DNA of 64,000 nucleotides from Bog-877 sp049518775 (GTDB taxonomy: Bacteria > Chloroflexota > Dormibacteria > Aeolococcales > Bog-877), in contig JBEKRL010000003.1 of NCBI GenBank assembly GCA_049518775.1, forward strand, positions 13,360 to 77,359, read 5' to 3'. Below the pieces are notes generated by a model. It saw only the letters and a program-made list of their open reading frames with translations. It ran no database searches and was not told the origin of the DNA. A program made the position numbers and the translations under genes. Below are positions 8,746-17,399 of this stretch, piece by piece. Each line of letters begins with the position of its first letter. The first letter of the stretch is position 1.

Positions 8746-9680
8746 GGCAACCCCTGGCCGCACGCCAGCCCCACCGCTGACACGCCCGCGCTCACCATCT
8801 CCTCCAGGCCTGTCCCCGCGTCGATCCAGACAACGCTGGGCTCGCTCCGCAGCCAGGTCATCTGGGCTCGGGCATAGCGCCAGGTCCTGGCCGCCAACCG
8901 CTCTGCCGCCTCCCGGCGCGAGCACCTACCCGCCACCCAGTCAACCGCCTCAGCGTACCCGATTGCAGCGCTGGCCACCAGTGCCGGGGGGTAGCCCCGG
9001 GCCACCAGGGAGCGCACCTCCGCGGCCAAGGGCTCCCCCATCAGCCGATCCGAGCGCTCCTCGACCCTGCGGCGGAGCTGATCCGGCCCGATGCGGCAAC
9101 CCAACCGCAGGGACCGCCACCGCGGGGCGGCGCGGGACGCCCTGGTCCCGGCGCGCGCCAGTTCAACCGCGCGCACCAGCCGGCGCGGATTGCTGATGTC
9201 GATCGCCGCCGCCCGCTCCGGGTCCAGACGGGTCAGCTCGGCCAGCACCTCCGGGTTCTCGGCCGGCAACGTTGGCCGCTCCTTCCCGGGAGGAACCCCC
9301 CCGAAGTCGAAACCATCGAGCAGGGCTCTCACGTACAGGCCCGTCCCCCCGACCACCACCGGGATGCGGCCCAGATCCTGGAGATCTCCAATGGTCGAGG
9401 CCGCCAGCTGCCGATACCGGCCCGCCGAGAATGGCTCCCCCAGATGGGCCCAGTCGAGCCCGTGGCAGACCACTCCCCGGAGCTCGGCCGAGGTCGGCTT
9501 GCAGACCCCCACCTCTAACTCGGCAATCGCCTGCCGCGAGTCGGCGTTCACCATCTCGCCGCCCAGTTCTCGGCAGAGGCCGGCGGCCAGCTGAGTCTTG
9601 CCGGACGCGGTCGGGCCCATCACCGCCAGGACCAGATGCGGACCCACGAGGCTTGCGGGGGCCTCCTGCCGAGGGCTCAA
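8742..9680 (-). CDS. miaA: tRNA dimethylallyltransferase MiaA
   Basis: Transfers a dimethylallyl group to A37 of tRNAs reading UNN codons. 312 residues. P-loop LAVMGPTASGKTQLA near the N-terminus, then VNADSRQAIAELEVGVCKP, HGLDW, PVVVGGTGLYVRALLDG, and QMTWLRSEP near the C-terminus. It starts with TTG, overlapping the mutL stop as TTGA. MiaB, which methylthiolates the product, is in the same operon, so the full ms2i6A37 route is encoded together. Confidence 0.95.
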   Translation of the reverse strand: MSPRQEAPASLVGPHLVLAVMGPTASGKTQLAAGLCRELGGEMVNADSRQAIAELEVGVCKPTSAELRGVVCHGLDWAHLGEPFSAGRYRQLAASTIGDLQDLGRIPVVVGGTGLYVRALLDGFDFGGVPPGKERPTLPAENPEVLAELTRLDPERAAAIDISNPRRLVRAVELARAGTRASRAAPRWRSLRLGCRIGPDQLRRRVEERSDRLMGEPLAAEVRSLVARGYPPALVASAAIGYAEAVDWVAGRCSRREAAERLAARTWRYARAQMTWLRSEPSVVWIDAGTGLEEMVSAGVSAVGLACGQGLP

Positions 9681-11398
9681 CGGCGGGCGAACGCGGAGAG
9701 CAGGTGCGTCTCCGAGAGAAGCAGCAAGGCGGGGCGCCCATGTGGGCAGGTGATGCCTCCCGGGGTATCGGCCAGATCGCTCAGGAGCCGGGCCACCTCC
9801 TCAGGATTGACTGGGTCGCCGAAGCGGACCGCGCTGTGGCAGGCGATGGAAGCCGCCACCCGATGCTGCTTCCCGGCCTCCCCCTCGGGGACCTCCTGGG
9901 TGCCGGCAAGCACCTCGGCCAGAAGCTGGGGCAGCTCTGAGAGCCTGCTCCCGGGCGGGACGGCGGAGCACCGGACCGTGCCCTCCCCGAACGCCGCCAG
10001 CTCGAAGCCGGCGCGCTCCAGCAGCGGTTCCGCGGCGGCAAGCTCTGCGACCGCCTGGGGCCCCACCTCCACCAGGGCCGGCTGGAGCAGCCGCTGGGCA
10101 GGTGTCGCCCCGCTTGGCGCAGACTCACGGAGACGACCAAGGATCCGGGTGTAGAGAACCTTCTCGTGAGCGGCATGCTGGTCCAGCAGGGCGATTCCGG
10201 TACTGGTCTCCACCACCAGGTAGCGGTTGTGCGCCTGCCCCAGATAGCGCCACGAGGCGGCCGCCCCGAGGGGCTCCGATGGGGCGGCGACCGGCCCCGG
10301 CCCACCCACGAGGGGCAGCTCCTCGGCAAGCTCTGCCCAGGGGCCGGGAGCTCGGGCGCTCCCACCGCCAGCCGCACTCCCGATCCCCGCGCGCCCCCCG
10401 CTGGGGAGCGGCAGCTGACCTGGCCCAAGCCCCTGGAGTGCTCCCCAGCATGCTCGTTGGACGGCTTCGAAGAAGCGTGACTCATCGCCGAAGCGGACCT
10501 CTCGCTTGGTGGGGTGGACGTTGACGTCCACCTCGCTGGGATCGCAGCGGATGTCCAGGACCGCCACCGGGTACCGACCCACCGGGAGCAGTCCTCGGTA
10601 GGCGCCCTCCACCGCCGCCACCAGGGCCCGCTGGTGAACGCGCCGGCCGTTGACCATCAGCACCAGCGAGCTGCGGCTGGCCCGGGCCACCTCGGGCGGG
10701 CCGATCAGTCCCGCCACGCAGACTCCGCCCCCGGTCCACTCCACCGCAAGCAGGTCGGCCGACTCCGCCTTCCCCAGCACCGAGCGGGCCGCCTCTTGCA
10801 GGCCCCCCCGTCCCGGAGCCCCCAGCGATCGGCGCCCGTCGACCCGCACCTCGAAGGCTACGTCTGGCCGGCTCAGCGCCGCCTCGGCGACCACTCGCAG
10901 ACAGGCGCTGGCCTCGGCCCTGGTGCTGCGCAGGAAGGCGCGCCGGGCCGGCGTCTTGCCGAAGAGGTTCCGCACCTCGACCACCGTGCCCGGCGGGGCC
11001 GCCACCGGCACCGGGACAGCGACCTCCCGGTCCGTGACCTCGATCCGGGCCCCGGACGATGACCGCCGGTCCCAGGAGGTCGCGCTCACCTGGGCTGCGG
11101 ACGCGATGCTGGCCAGGGCTTCGCCTCGGAAGCCAAAGGTGGAGATCCAAGCCAGGTCGTCGATCACCGACAACTTGCTGGTGGCGTGGCGCTGGAACGC
11201 CAGGCCCAGCTCCGCCGCCGACATGCCGTCCCCGTCATCGGCAACCCGGATCAGCTCCGCCCCCCCAGCCTGGAACTCCACGGTGATGCGATGGGCGCCC
11301 GCGTCCAACGAATTCTCCACCAGCTCCTTGACCACTGAGGCCGGCCTCTCGATCACCTCACCGGCGGCGATGGCCTCGGCAACCTGCGGTTTGAGCAC
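9677..11398 (-). CDS. mutL: DNA mismatch repair protein MutL
   Basis: Couples MutS mismatch recognition to strand nicking. The GHKL ATPase domain shows AIAAGEVIERPASVVKELVE, NSLDAGA, DDGDGM and STFGFRGEALASI. The C-terminal region has the endonuclease-type motifs LLDQHAAHEKVLY, SIACHSAVRFGD and CPHGRPALL. In the DQHA-x2-E-x4-E motif the last acidic position reads Thr. A GTG at 11398 gives 573 residues, but the conserved strand preceding it (residues RIH before VLKPQ) is also open, so translation could begin upstream at a non-standard CTG overlapping the mutS stop (11452). Confidence 0.94.
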   Translation of the reverse strand: MLKPQVAEAIAAGEVIERPASVVKELVENSLDAGAHRITVEFQAGGAELIRVADDGDGMSAAELGLAFQRHATSKLSVIDDLAWISTFGFRGEALASIASAAQVSATSWDRRSSSGARIEVTDREVAVPVPVAAPPGTVVEVRNLFGKTPARRAFLRSTRAEASACLRVVAEAALSRPDVAFEVRVDGRRSLGAPGRGGLQEAARSVLGKAESADLLAVEWTGGGVCVAGLIGPPEVARASRSSLVLMVNGRRVHQRALVAAVEGAYRGLLPVGRYPVAVLDIRCDPSEVDVNVHPTKREVRFGDESRFFEAVQRACWGALQGLGPGQLPLPSGGRAGIGSAAGGGSARAPGPWAELAEELPLVGGPGPVAAPSEPLGAAASWRYLGQAHNRYLVVETSTGIALLDQHAAHEKVLYTRILGRLRESAPSGATPAQRLLQPALVEVGPQAVAELAAAEPLLERAGFELAAFGEGTVRCSAVPPGSRLSELPQLLAEVLAGTQEVPEGEAGKQHRVAASIACHSAVRFGDPVNPEEVARLLSDLADTPGGITCPHGRPALLLLSETHLLSAFARR

Positions 11399-11448
11399 AT
11401 GGATCCGCTGCCTGTCCGAGGGCCCATGGGCAGGGGGCTGGTTGCGGT

Positions 11449-14070
11449 TCAGTTGGGCTCCCCCGCCCGGCGCTGCCAGTCCGCGATCCTCTGGAGCGCC
11501 TCCAGCGGAGTCATGCCCTCAATGCTCAGCTGCTCGAGCTCCACCATCACCGGATGAGGCACCGTCAGCGGCAGGGCCAGCTGCTGGTCGGGCGGTTTCG
11601 GCTCCGAGAGTGGCCGCTCCGCCTCTCGGTCGGCCAGGATGCGAGCGGCACGGTCGACGACACTCCGGGGCAGCCCGGCCAGCTGGGCCACGTTGATTCC
11701 GTAGGAGCGATCCGCGCCACCGGCGACGATCCGGTGCAGGAAGACGACCTGGGCCTCGCCGCCTTCCTCCCGTTCCACCACCTCGACCCGGTAGTTGCGC
11801 AGCTTGGGCAGCTCCTCGGCAAGGGCGGTGAGCTCGTGGTAGTGGGTGGCGAAGAGCACTCTCCTCGGCATTCCGGGGTGATCGTGGAGGTGCTCGAGAA
11901 TGGCCTGGGCGATGCTCATGCCATCGTACGTGCTGGTTCCGCGCCCGATCTCATCGAGGATGACCAGGCTTCGGGGCGACGCCTGGCTCAGGATCAGGGC
12001 CATCTCCTCCATCTCCACCATGAAGGTGCTCCGCCCCGAGGCGATGTCGTCCTGGGCCCCGACCCGGGTGAAGATGCGATCCACCAAGCCCCAGCGCGCA
12101 CTGGCGCAGGGCACCATGGAGCCCACCTGGCCCAGGAGACAGATCAACGCCACCTGGCGCAGGAATGTGGACTTCCCCGCCATGTTGGGGCCGGTCAGCA
12201 GCCAAACCCGCTCCTCCTCCCCATCGATGGTGGCGTCGTTGGGCACGAAGCGGCCGGCGCCCAGGCTCGCCTCCACCAGGGGATGACGACCCTGGCGCAG
12301 CTCGAGACCGAGGCCGTCGTCGATCATCGGCACCGTCCAGCCGTACTCCACCCCCACCTCGGCCAGCCCTTGGAGAACGTCCAGCGTACCCAGGGCCAGG
12401 GCAGCCCGGCTGATCAGCCCAACCTCCGCGACCACCGCCCCTACCAGCGCCTTGAGGCACTCGAGCTCACGCCCCGCCGCCCGATCTCTGGCCGTGAGGA
12501 CCACGTTCTCCCGTTCCTTCAGCTCGGGCGTGATGTAGCGCTCGGCCCCAACTAGGGTTTGCCGCCGCACATATTCGTCGGGAATGGACTCCCGGGCCGA
12601 GTTGCGAATCTCGATGTAGTAACCAAAGACCCGGTTGTAGCCAACCCGCAGACTCCGGATGCCGGTGCGCTCCCGCTCCGACGCCTCCAGCTTGGAAAGG
12701 TACTCCCGGGCTCCGGAGCTGGTCTGCCGGATTTGGTCGAGCTCCGCGTCGAACCCGCCTTTGATGAAGCCCCCGTCGCGGACCTGGGCGGGAGGGTCAT
12801 CGACCAGCGCCCGTCGCAACAGAGCCGCCAGCTCCGCGGAGGGCCCGGCGAGGTCGCGGCTCAGGTGCTCCAACCAGCTGGCCCTGGCCGGGGCCAGTTC
12901 GGAACTCAAGCGCGGCAGCTGCTCCAAGGTGCTCGCCAGGCTCGCCAGGTCACGGGCGCCCGCACTGCCGTGGGCGCAGCGACCGACCAGCCTTTCCAGG
13001 TCGCGGCACGAGCGCAGAGATTCCCTGACCGCCGCCCGCACCGCCCCCTTCTCGGCCAGCTCCGAGACCGCCCCCTGGCGTTCCTGGATCGGGCCCAGCA
13101 TGCTGAGCGGCTCCAGCACCCAGGAACGAAGATGACGGGCACCCAGCGAGGTAAGAGTCCGGTCGATCAGCTTGGCCAGTGAGGGACCGCCTCCGACCGT
13201 CTCCGTCAGCTCAAGGCTCCGACGGGTGGAGGGATCGAGACTCATGGTCTCCGCGGGCAGGGCCCAGCTGATGGCCAGGAACGCCGGATCCAGCTCCAGC
13301 TCGCTCTCCCGGCAGTAGTCGGCCAAGGCAGCCAGCGCCGCCAGCGCGCGCCCCTCGCCCGGATCCGCCACCCCCAATGGAGGTGCCCCCCCTGAGCTCT
13401 TCATCAACTCCCCTCCCCGGACGGCGTCGAAGGCGGGGGGAGGCCGCCAGGTCAGGCTGGCGCCGGAAGGAATGTGGGACGGGACCCGGGACCCCTCAGG
13501 GAGCACCAGCTCCGCGGTCTCCAGGGCGCCGATCTGGTAGGCCAGAAGGGGGGAATCCATCCCACCGGCGACGACCCGCAGTTGACACCTGCCCGTGCTC
13601 ACATCCAGGGCCGCCAGCCCAACCGCGCCCCCGTCTCCGCAGACAGCGACACAGCGCACCGTCGCGCCAGCCGGCAGCATGCTGTCCTCGATGAGGGTGC
13701 CGGCCGTCAGCACCCGGACGACCCGGCGAGCGACCAGCCGACCCGGCTGCGGGTTCTCGACCTGGTCGCAGACGGCAACCTTGAGCCCGGCCTCCAGAAG
13801 CTTTCGGGCGTAGGTCTCCAGGCTGTGATGAGGGACGCCGCACATGGGCATTCGTCCAGCCCTGCCGAAGGCCCTGGCCGTCAGGGCCACCCCCAGGATC
13901 GGTGCGGCCTGCTCGGCATCCTCGCCGAACAACTCAAAGAAGTCGCCCAGCCGAAAGAGAACCACACAGCCCGGGTGGGCCCGCTTGGCCGCCCAGTATT
14001 GGCGGACGGCCGGCGTGTCCGAGGCCCCCGAGCTCGCCTCGGCCTCAGGGCTGCGGGCGGGCCCGGACAT
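11449..14070 (-). CDS. mutS: DNA mismatch repair protein MutS
   Basis: Mismatch-recognising ATPase. About 873 residues. The N-terminal mismatch-binding domain has FRLGDFFELFGEDAE (Phe-x-Glu element) and MPMCGVPHHS; core and clamp follow. The ATPase domain has LLTGPNMAGKSTFLRQ (Walker A), LVILDEIGRGTSTYDG (Walker B/signature) and LFATHYHEL. The frame stays open to 14091, but an ATG at 14070 overlapping the miaB stop by one base (TGATG) is the better start. Organised as mutS-mutL, as in many bacteria. Confidence 0.96.
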   Translation of the reverse strand: MSGPARSPEAEASSGASDTPAVRQYWAAKRAHPGCVVLFRLGDFFELFGEDAEQAAPILGVALTARAFGRAGRMPMCGVPHHSLETYARKLLEAGLKVAVCDQVENPQPGRLVARRVVRVLTAGTLIEDSMLPAGATVRCVAVCGDGGAVGLAALDVSTGRCQLRVVAGGMDSPLLAYQIGALETAELVLPEGSRVPSHIPSGASLTWRPPPAFDAVRGGELMKSSGGAPPLGVADPGEGRALAALAALADYCRESELELDPAFLAISWALPAETMSLDPSTRRSLELTETVGGGPSLAKLIDRTLTSLGARHLRSWVLEPLSMLGPIQERQGAVSELAEKGAVRAAVRESLRSCRDLERLVGRCAHGSAGARDLASLASTLEQLPRLSSELAPARASWLEHLSRDLAGPSAELAALLRRALVDDPPAQVRDGGFIKGGFDAELDQIRQTSSGAREYLSKLEASERERTGIRSLRVGYNRVFGYYIEIRNSARESIPDEYVRRQTLVGAERYITPELKERENVVLTARDRAAGRELECLKALVGAVVAEVGLISRAALALGTLDVLQGLAEVGVEYGWTVPMIDDGLGLELRQGRHPLVEASLGAGRFVPNDATIDGEEERVWLLTGPNMAGKSTFLRQVALICLLGQVGSMVPCASARWGLVDRIFTRVGAQDDIASGRSTFMVEMEEMALILSQASPRSLVILDEIGRGTSTYDGMSIAQAILEHLHDHPGMPRRVLFATHYHELTALAEELPKLRNYRVEVVEREEGGEAQVVFLHRIVAGGADRSYGINVAQLAGLPRSVVDRAARILADREAERPLSEPKPPDQQLALPLTVPHPVMVELEQLSIEGMTPLEALQRIADWQRRAGEPN

Positions 14071-15317
14071 CACCCAGCCACCAGCTGCCACGCCGTGGCC
14101 GAGACCACCCGGGCCCAGACCGTCTCGCCGGGCTGGGCATGCCTCTCGAGCCAGGTGACCCGGTTCTGCCGGGTCCGCCCATAGGCCCGCCCGTCGACGC
14201 CGACTCCTTCGACCAGGACCTCGACGCGGCTGCCGACCAGCGCGCTGTTCCGCTCCTGGCTGATCGACCGCTGGAGCTCCAGAACCGCCTGGAGGCGCTC
14301 CTTCTTCACCACCAGGGGCACGTCGTCAGCCCGCCGGTACGCCGCCGTCCCGGGCCGCGGCGAATAGGCCTGGACGTGGACGGTGTCGAAGCGGACGTCG
14401 GCCAGCATCCCCAGAGTGTCCGCGAATTCGTCGTCGGTCTCCCCGCAGAAACCGACTATGACGTCGGTGCTCAGCCCGACGCCCTCGATCCCGGCCCGGG
14501 CCCGGTCGAGGACCCTGCGATATTGGCCGACCGAGTACTCGCGCTTCATCCGACGCAGGCAGGAATCGCTGCCGGACTGAACGGGGAGGTGGAACTGCTC
14601 ACAGGCGGTCTCCAGATCGGCGATGGCGTCGAGCAGGCGCTCTGAGGCGTTCCGGGGATGGGAGGTCAGGAAGCGGAGACGCTTCAGCCCGGGCACCCGG
14701 TCCACTCTGGCCATCAGTTCGGGCAGGCCGGATCCATCCTCCGGGCTCACGTAAGAGTTGACGTTCTGCCCCAGCAGGGTTATCTCCAGCACCCCGCGCT
14801 CCACCATCCGCCGCGCCTCGGCCTCGATCTGCTCGGCTGGCCGGCTCGTCTCCCTGCCGCGGACGAAGGGAACGATGCAGTAGGTGCACATCTCATTGCA
14901 CCCCAGCATGACCGGGAGGTAGGCGACTAGGCGGTCCGACGCCGGGAGCGGAATCGGGCCCTCCAGAGCCCCCTGGTAGAGGTCCTGGAGGCGGACGAAG
15001 AAGCCGTCCGGATCGCGCATGTCAAAGACGTAGTCGAGTTGGGAGAAGCGGCGCAGCAGGCTCTGCCCATGCTCGCCCACCATGCACCCGGTGAGGGCGA
15101 TGGCTCGCCCTGGGCGTGAGCTCTTCCATCCCGCCAACTTCCCCAGGTGACTGCTGGCGCGGTCCTCCGCGTGCTGGCGGACCGCACAGGTGATCAGCAC
15201 CACCAGATCGGCGTCCTCGAGTTCGACCCCGGGCACCATCCCCAGCTCGGCGAACCGCTCCGCCAGGAAGTCGGCGTCGGCGCCGTTCATCTGGCAGCCC
15301 ACCTGCCAGATGCTCAC
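14070..15317 (-). CDS. miaB: tRNA-2-methylthio-N6-dimethylallyladenosine synthase MiaB
   Basis: Radical-SAM methylthiotransferase acting on i6A37 made by MiaA. 415 residues. N-terminal cluster-binding domain with QVGCQMNGAD, TCAVRQHAED and LTGCMVGEH (three Cys for one 4Fe-4S cluster); the radical-SAM domain has GCNEMCTYCIVPFVRGRE (CxxxCxxC); the C-terminus carries a TRAM domain (about residues 345-410) ending RQNRVTW...GETVWARVV. GTG start at 15317. It heads a tightly packed group with mutS, mutL, miaA and hflX. Confidence 0.94.
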   Translation of the reverse strand: MSIWQVGCQMNGADADFLAERFAELGMVPGVELEDADLVVLITCAVRQHAEDRASSHLGKLAGWKSSRPGRAIALTGCMVGEHGQSLLRRFSQLDYVFDMRDPDGFFVRLQDLYQGALEGPIPLPASDRLVAYLPVMLGCNEMCTYCIVPFVRGRETSRPAEQIEAEARRMVERGVLEITLLGQNVNSYVSPEDGSGLPELMARVDRVPGLKRLRFLTSHPRNASERLLDAIADLETACEQFHLPVQSGSDSCLRRMKREYSVGQYRRVLDRARAGIEGVGLSTDVIVGFCGETDDEFADTLGMLADVRFDTVHVQAYSPRPGTAAYRRADDVPLVVKKERLQAVLELQRSISQERNSALVGSRVEVLVEGVGVDGRAYGRTRQNRVTWLERHAQPGETVWARVVSATAWQLVAG

Positions 15318-15418
15318 CCGTGGCGCCCTGTCCCCCGGGGCGGTGATGGGGGCCCGCCGAGGACGAGCCTCCAGCAGCGGCAGCGGGCTGAAGACCGACC
15401 TGGGACCGGCTCGTCCGG

Positions 15419-15679
15419 TCAGCGGGTTTCCACGATGAGGCGCATACCGGTTCGCTCCTCCCCATCGATGGCGATATCGATGAATGAGGGTATGCAGACC
15501 AGCTCAAGCCCTCCCGGCGCCACATACCCGCGAGAGATCGCGATCGCCTTGACCGCCTGGTTGATCGCCCCCGCCCCGATCGCCTGGATCTCGACCCGGT
15601 GATGGGTCCGGACCACGCCCGCGATCGCCCCGGCAACCCGCACCGGCTGCGAGGTGGCTGAGACCTTGAGTACTTCCAC
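15419..15679 (-). CDS. spoVS: SpoVS-like (stage V sporulation protein S family)
   Basis: Small DNA-binding-type protein of the SpoVS/Alba-like fold. With a GTG start at 15679 it is exactly 86 residues, the family standard, beginning VEVLKVSATSQPVRVAGA and containing AEIQAIGAGA-type sequence (EIQAIGAGAINQAVKAIA), GYVAPGGLELVCIPSF and IDGEERTGMRLIVE. The frame is open upstream to 15865, but those residues are not family-like. Also found in many non-sporulating lineages, where its function is unclear. It precedes miaB by about 100 bp on the same strand, so may be cotranscribed with the repair genes. Confidence 0.92.
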   Translation of the reverse strand: MEVLKVSATSQPVRVAGAIAGVVRTHHRVEIQAIGAGAINQAVKAIAISRGYVAPGGLELVCIPSFIDIAIDGEERTGMRLIVETR

Positions 15680-15762
15680 TGGGGTGGCGGCGCTCCCGCC
15701 GGTGGATGAGGGGGGAATTGGCAAGATGGACAACATCCTGGGTTGTGAGGGGAATTCTAAGG

Positions 15763-17016
15763 CTAGAAGGGCAGCGGCGGCCCGACTGGGGGCCAGCTGG
15801 CGTGGTTCCGACGCCATGCCAGCTGGCCTCCGACGCTGGCCAGCAGGCAGACGACGACGGCGCACCCGGCCAGGAGGAACAGGAAGTCACCCCGCTGCAG
15901 GTGAGTGGTACCCCACGTTGCCAATGCCGCGCCCAGCACCCGGCCGAGATACATGCACCACAGGGCCGAGCCCATCGCCTGCCCCACACCGTCCCGGGTG
16001 GTCCGGACCTGAATCCTGTTGAAGCCCCACACCTCTTGGAGGGCCCCGCTGCCGGCGAAAGCGACCAACGCCACCACCACGACCCACGCCCCCAACAGCG
16101 CACCCACCATGACCACCACCACCAGGTGGAAGTAGCCGAGGAGCACGATGCTCCGGCGCCGCACCTCCGGCAGGCGCACAGCCACCGCGCTGCCCAGCAG
16201 GGATGCCCCGCCCACGAGCACGTACATGACTCCCACCTGGCTGCTGCCCACGTGGAAGGCGTACCTGGCGAGTGGCACAAAGTAGACCTGAACAACGCTG
16301 GCCAGAGCGGCCCCCAAGGTCGCCTGGATCACGAAGAGCCTGGTGGTGGACTCCATCAGTAGAAGCGAAAAGCCGCGGCCCAGCGCCCTCCAGATCGGCT
16401 GCCGGGTGTACCCCCGCGGCCCCCATGGTGCCGGCTGGCGCCCGACTCTGCCCATCAGCGCCGCCGACGCGATGAACGTGACGCCGTCCAGGGCGATCAG
16501 GGTGGTGGGTCGAGTGAATAACAGGAGGCCAGCACCTATGGCCGGCGCGACCAGGAGGGCGGACTCCGACACCACCGACAGCAGACTGCTGCCGGCGGGC
16601 ACCAGCCGCTCGGGAAGCAGCACCGCCACCAGCCGCCGCCTTCCGGGGTCGTAGAGCGCCGACGCGCAGCGGCTGCCTCCCGCTGCCACCAGAACCACCA
16701 GCAGGAGATGGCCCTGTGACCCGGCGATGGTCAGCCCCGCCAGCGCCGCCCTGACCAGGTCAAGAGCGACCAGCCGCCTCCGCCGATCCCCTCGGTCGCC
16801 CAGGTGCCCCCCCAGCGGCAGCAGCGCCAGCAGGGGCGCGGTCGTGAACACAAAGAGCAGGCCGACTCCGACCTCCCCGCCCAGCCGGTAGGAGATGATC
16901 ATCAGGGCGGGAAGGGTCAGGAAGTCGCCGTACCAGGACAGCAACCCTGCGAGCCAGAGGGCTCGGAACCTGGGCACGTGGAGAGGCGCCCGCCAAGGCA
17001 CTCCACTCCCAGCCAA
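15763..17016 (-). CDS. MFS transporter
   Basis: 417 residues with about 10-12 hydrophobic segments; resembles the drug/siderophore exporter branch (MFS_3-type). Characteristic loop motif GGHLGDRGDRRRRLVALD between TM2 and TM3, and a segment with SRCASALYDPGRRRLVAVLLPERLVPAGSSLL typical of that branch's TM4-TM5 loop. TTG start at 17016, preceded by a strong ribosome binding site (AGGAGG, 8 bases upstream). The substrate cannot be told from sequence. It stands alone, with spoVS downstream. Confidence 0.85.
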   Translation of the reverse strand: MAGSGVPWRAPLHVPRFRALWLAGLLSWYGDFLTLPALMIISYRLGGEVGVGLLFVFTTAPLLALLPLGGHLGDRGDRRRRLVALDLVRAALAGLTIAGSQGHLLLVVLVAAGGSRCASALYDPGRRRLVAVLLPERLVPAGSSLLSVVSESALLVAPAIGAGLLLFTRPTTLIALDGVTFIASAALMGRVGRQPAPWGPRGYTRQPIWRALGRGFSLLLMESTTRLFVIQATLGAALASVVQVYFVPLARYAFHVGSSQVGVMYVLVGGASLLGSAVAVRLPEVRRRSIVLLGYFHLVVVVMVGALLGAWVVVVALVAFAGSGALQEVWGFNRIQVRTTRDGVGQAMGSALWCMYLGRVLGAALATWGTTHLQRGDFLFLLAGCAVVVCLLASVGGQLAWRRNHASWPPVGPPLPF

Positions 17017-17356
17017 ACTGGACCCTCCTAGCGGCGGAACCCCGGCAGTTTACGCGGCGGACGGCATCGTGCCGTCTGCCCCGGCGCCCGGCGCCAGCCC
17101 CACGGCACATCCCTGCGGGACTGGCCAGAGGCGAGCGGCCAGCCGGGCTATGTTACCGCTTCGTCATCTAGAAGTGAGCCGGTCGCGACATTATCCGAAT
17201 CTGAGCTACTTTTACGCAGGAAGGTCCTCGCCGGGCCGGTCGTCAAAAAGTCGCCTACCAACATTCAGGGAGAGGTCGCCGCTATGAGCACTTGGGAACT
17301 CACCGAGTGGGGTTGAGCTGATCTGCGCTGGGGGTAGCTAACACCCTCGCCGCAAA
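17017..17356. other. Intergenic region with a candidate plus-strand transcript
   Basis: 340 bp between the MFS gene start and the HD-GYP gene end. The plus strand has a weak promoter-like pair, GCGACA (17185-17190) and TACTTT (17207-17212), then a 10-codon frame, a large imperfect hairpin (17318-17360) and a rho-independent terminator running into the HD-GYP 3' end. No protein gene on the plus strand follows. Confidence 0.4.
17284..17316 (+). CDS. Candidate 10-residue leader peptide
   Basis: ATG-initiated frame encoding MSTWELTEWG, preceded by GGGAGAGG about 7 bases upstream and followed by stable hairpins. Two Trp in ten residues and the hairpin-terminator layout recall a transcription attenuator, yet no plus-strand gene follows. 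Expression is unproven. Confidence 0.25.
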   Translation: MSTWELTEWG

Positions 17357-17399
17357 TCAGAGAGAGAGCAGCTCCTCGGTGGGCTGCTCTTTCTTATTT
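17318..17399 (+). terminator. Hairpin followed by rho-independent terminator
   Basis: First hairpin 17318-17360: CTGAT/ATCAG, TGCG/CGCA and GGGT/ACCC pair around the loop AGCTAAC. The second stem AGAGCAGC (17365-17372) pairs with GCTGCTCT (17383-17390), 8 perfect pairs with a 10-base loop, then TTCTTATTT. The U-rich tail faces the plus direction. Confidence 0.6.
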
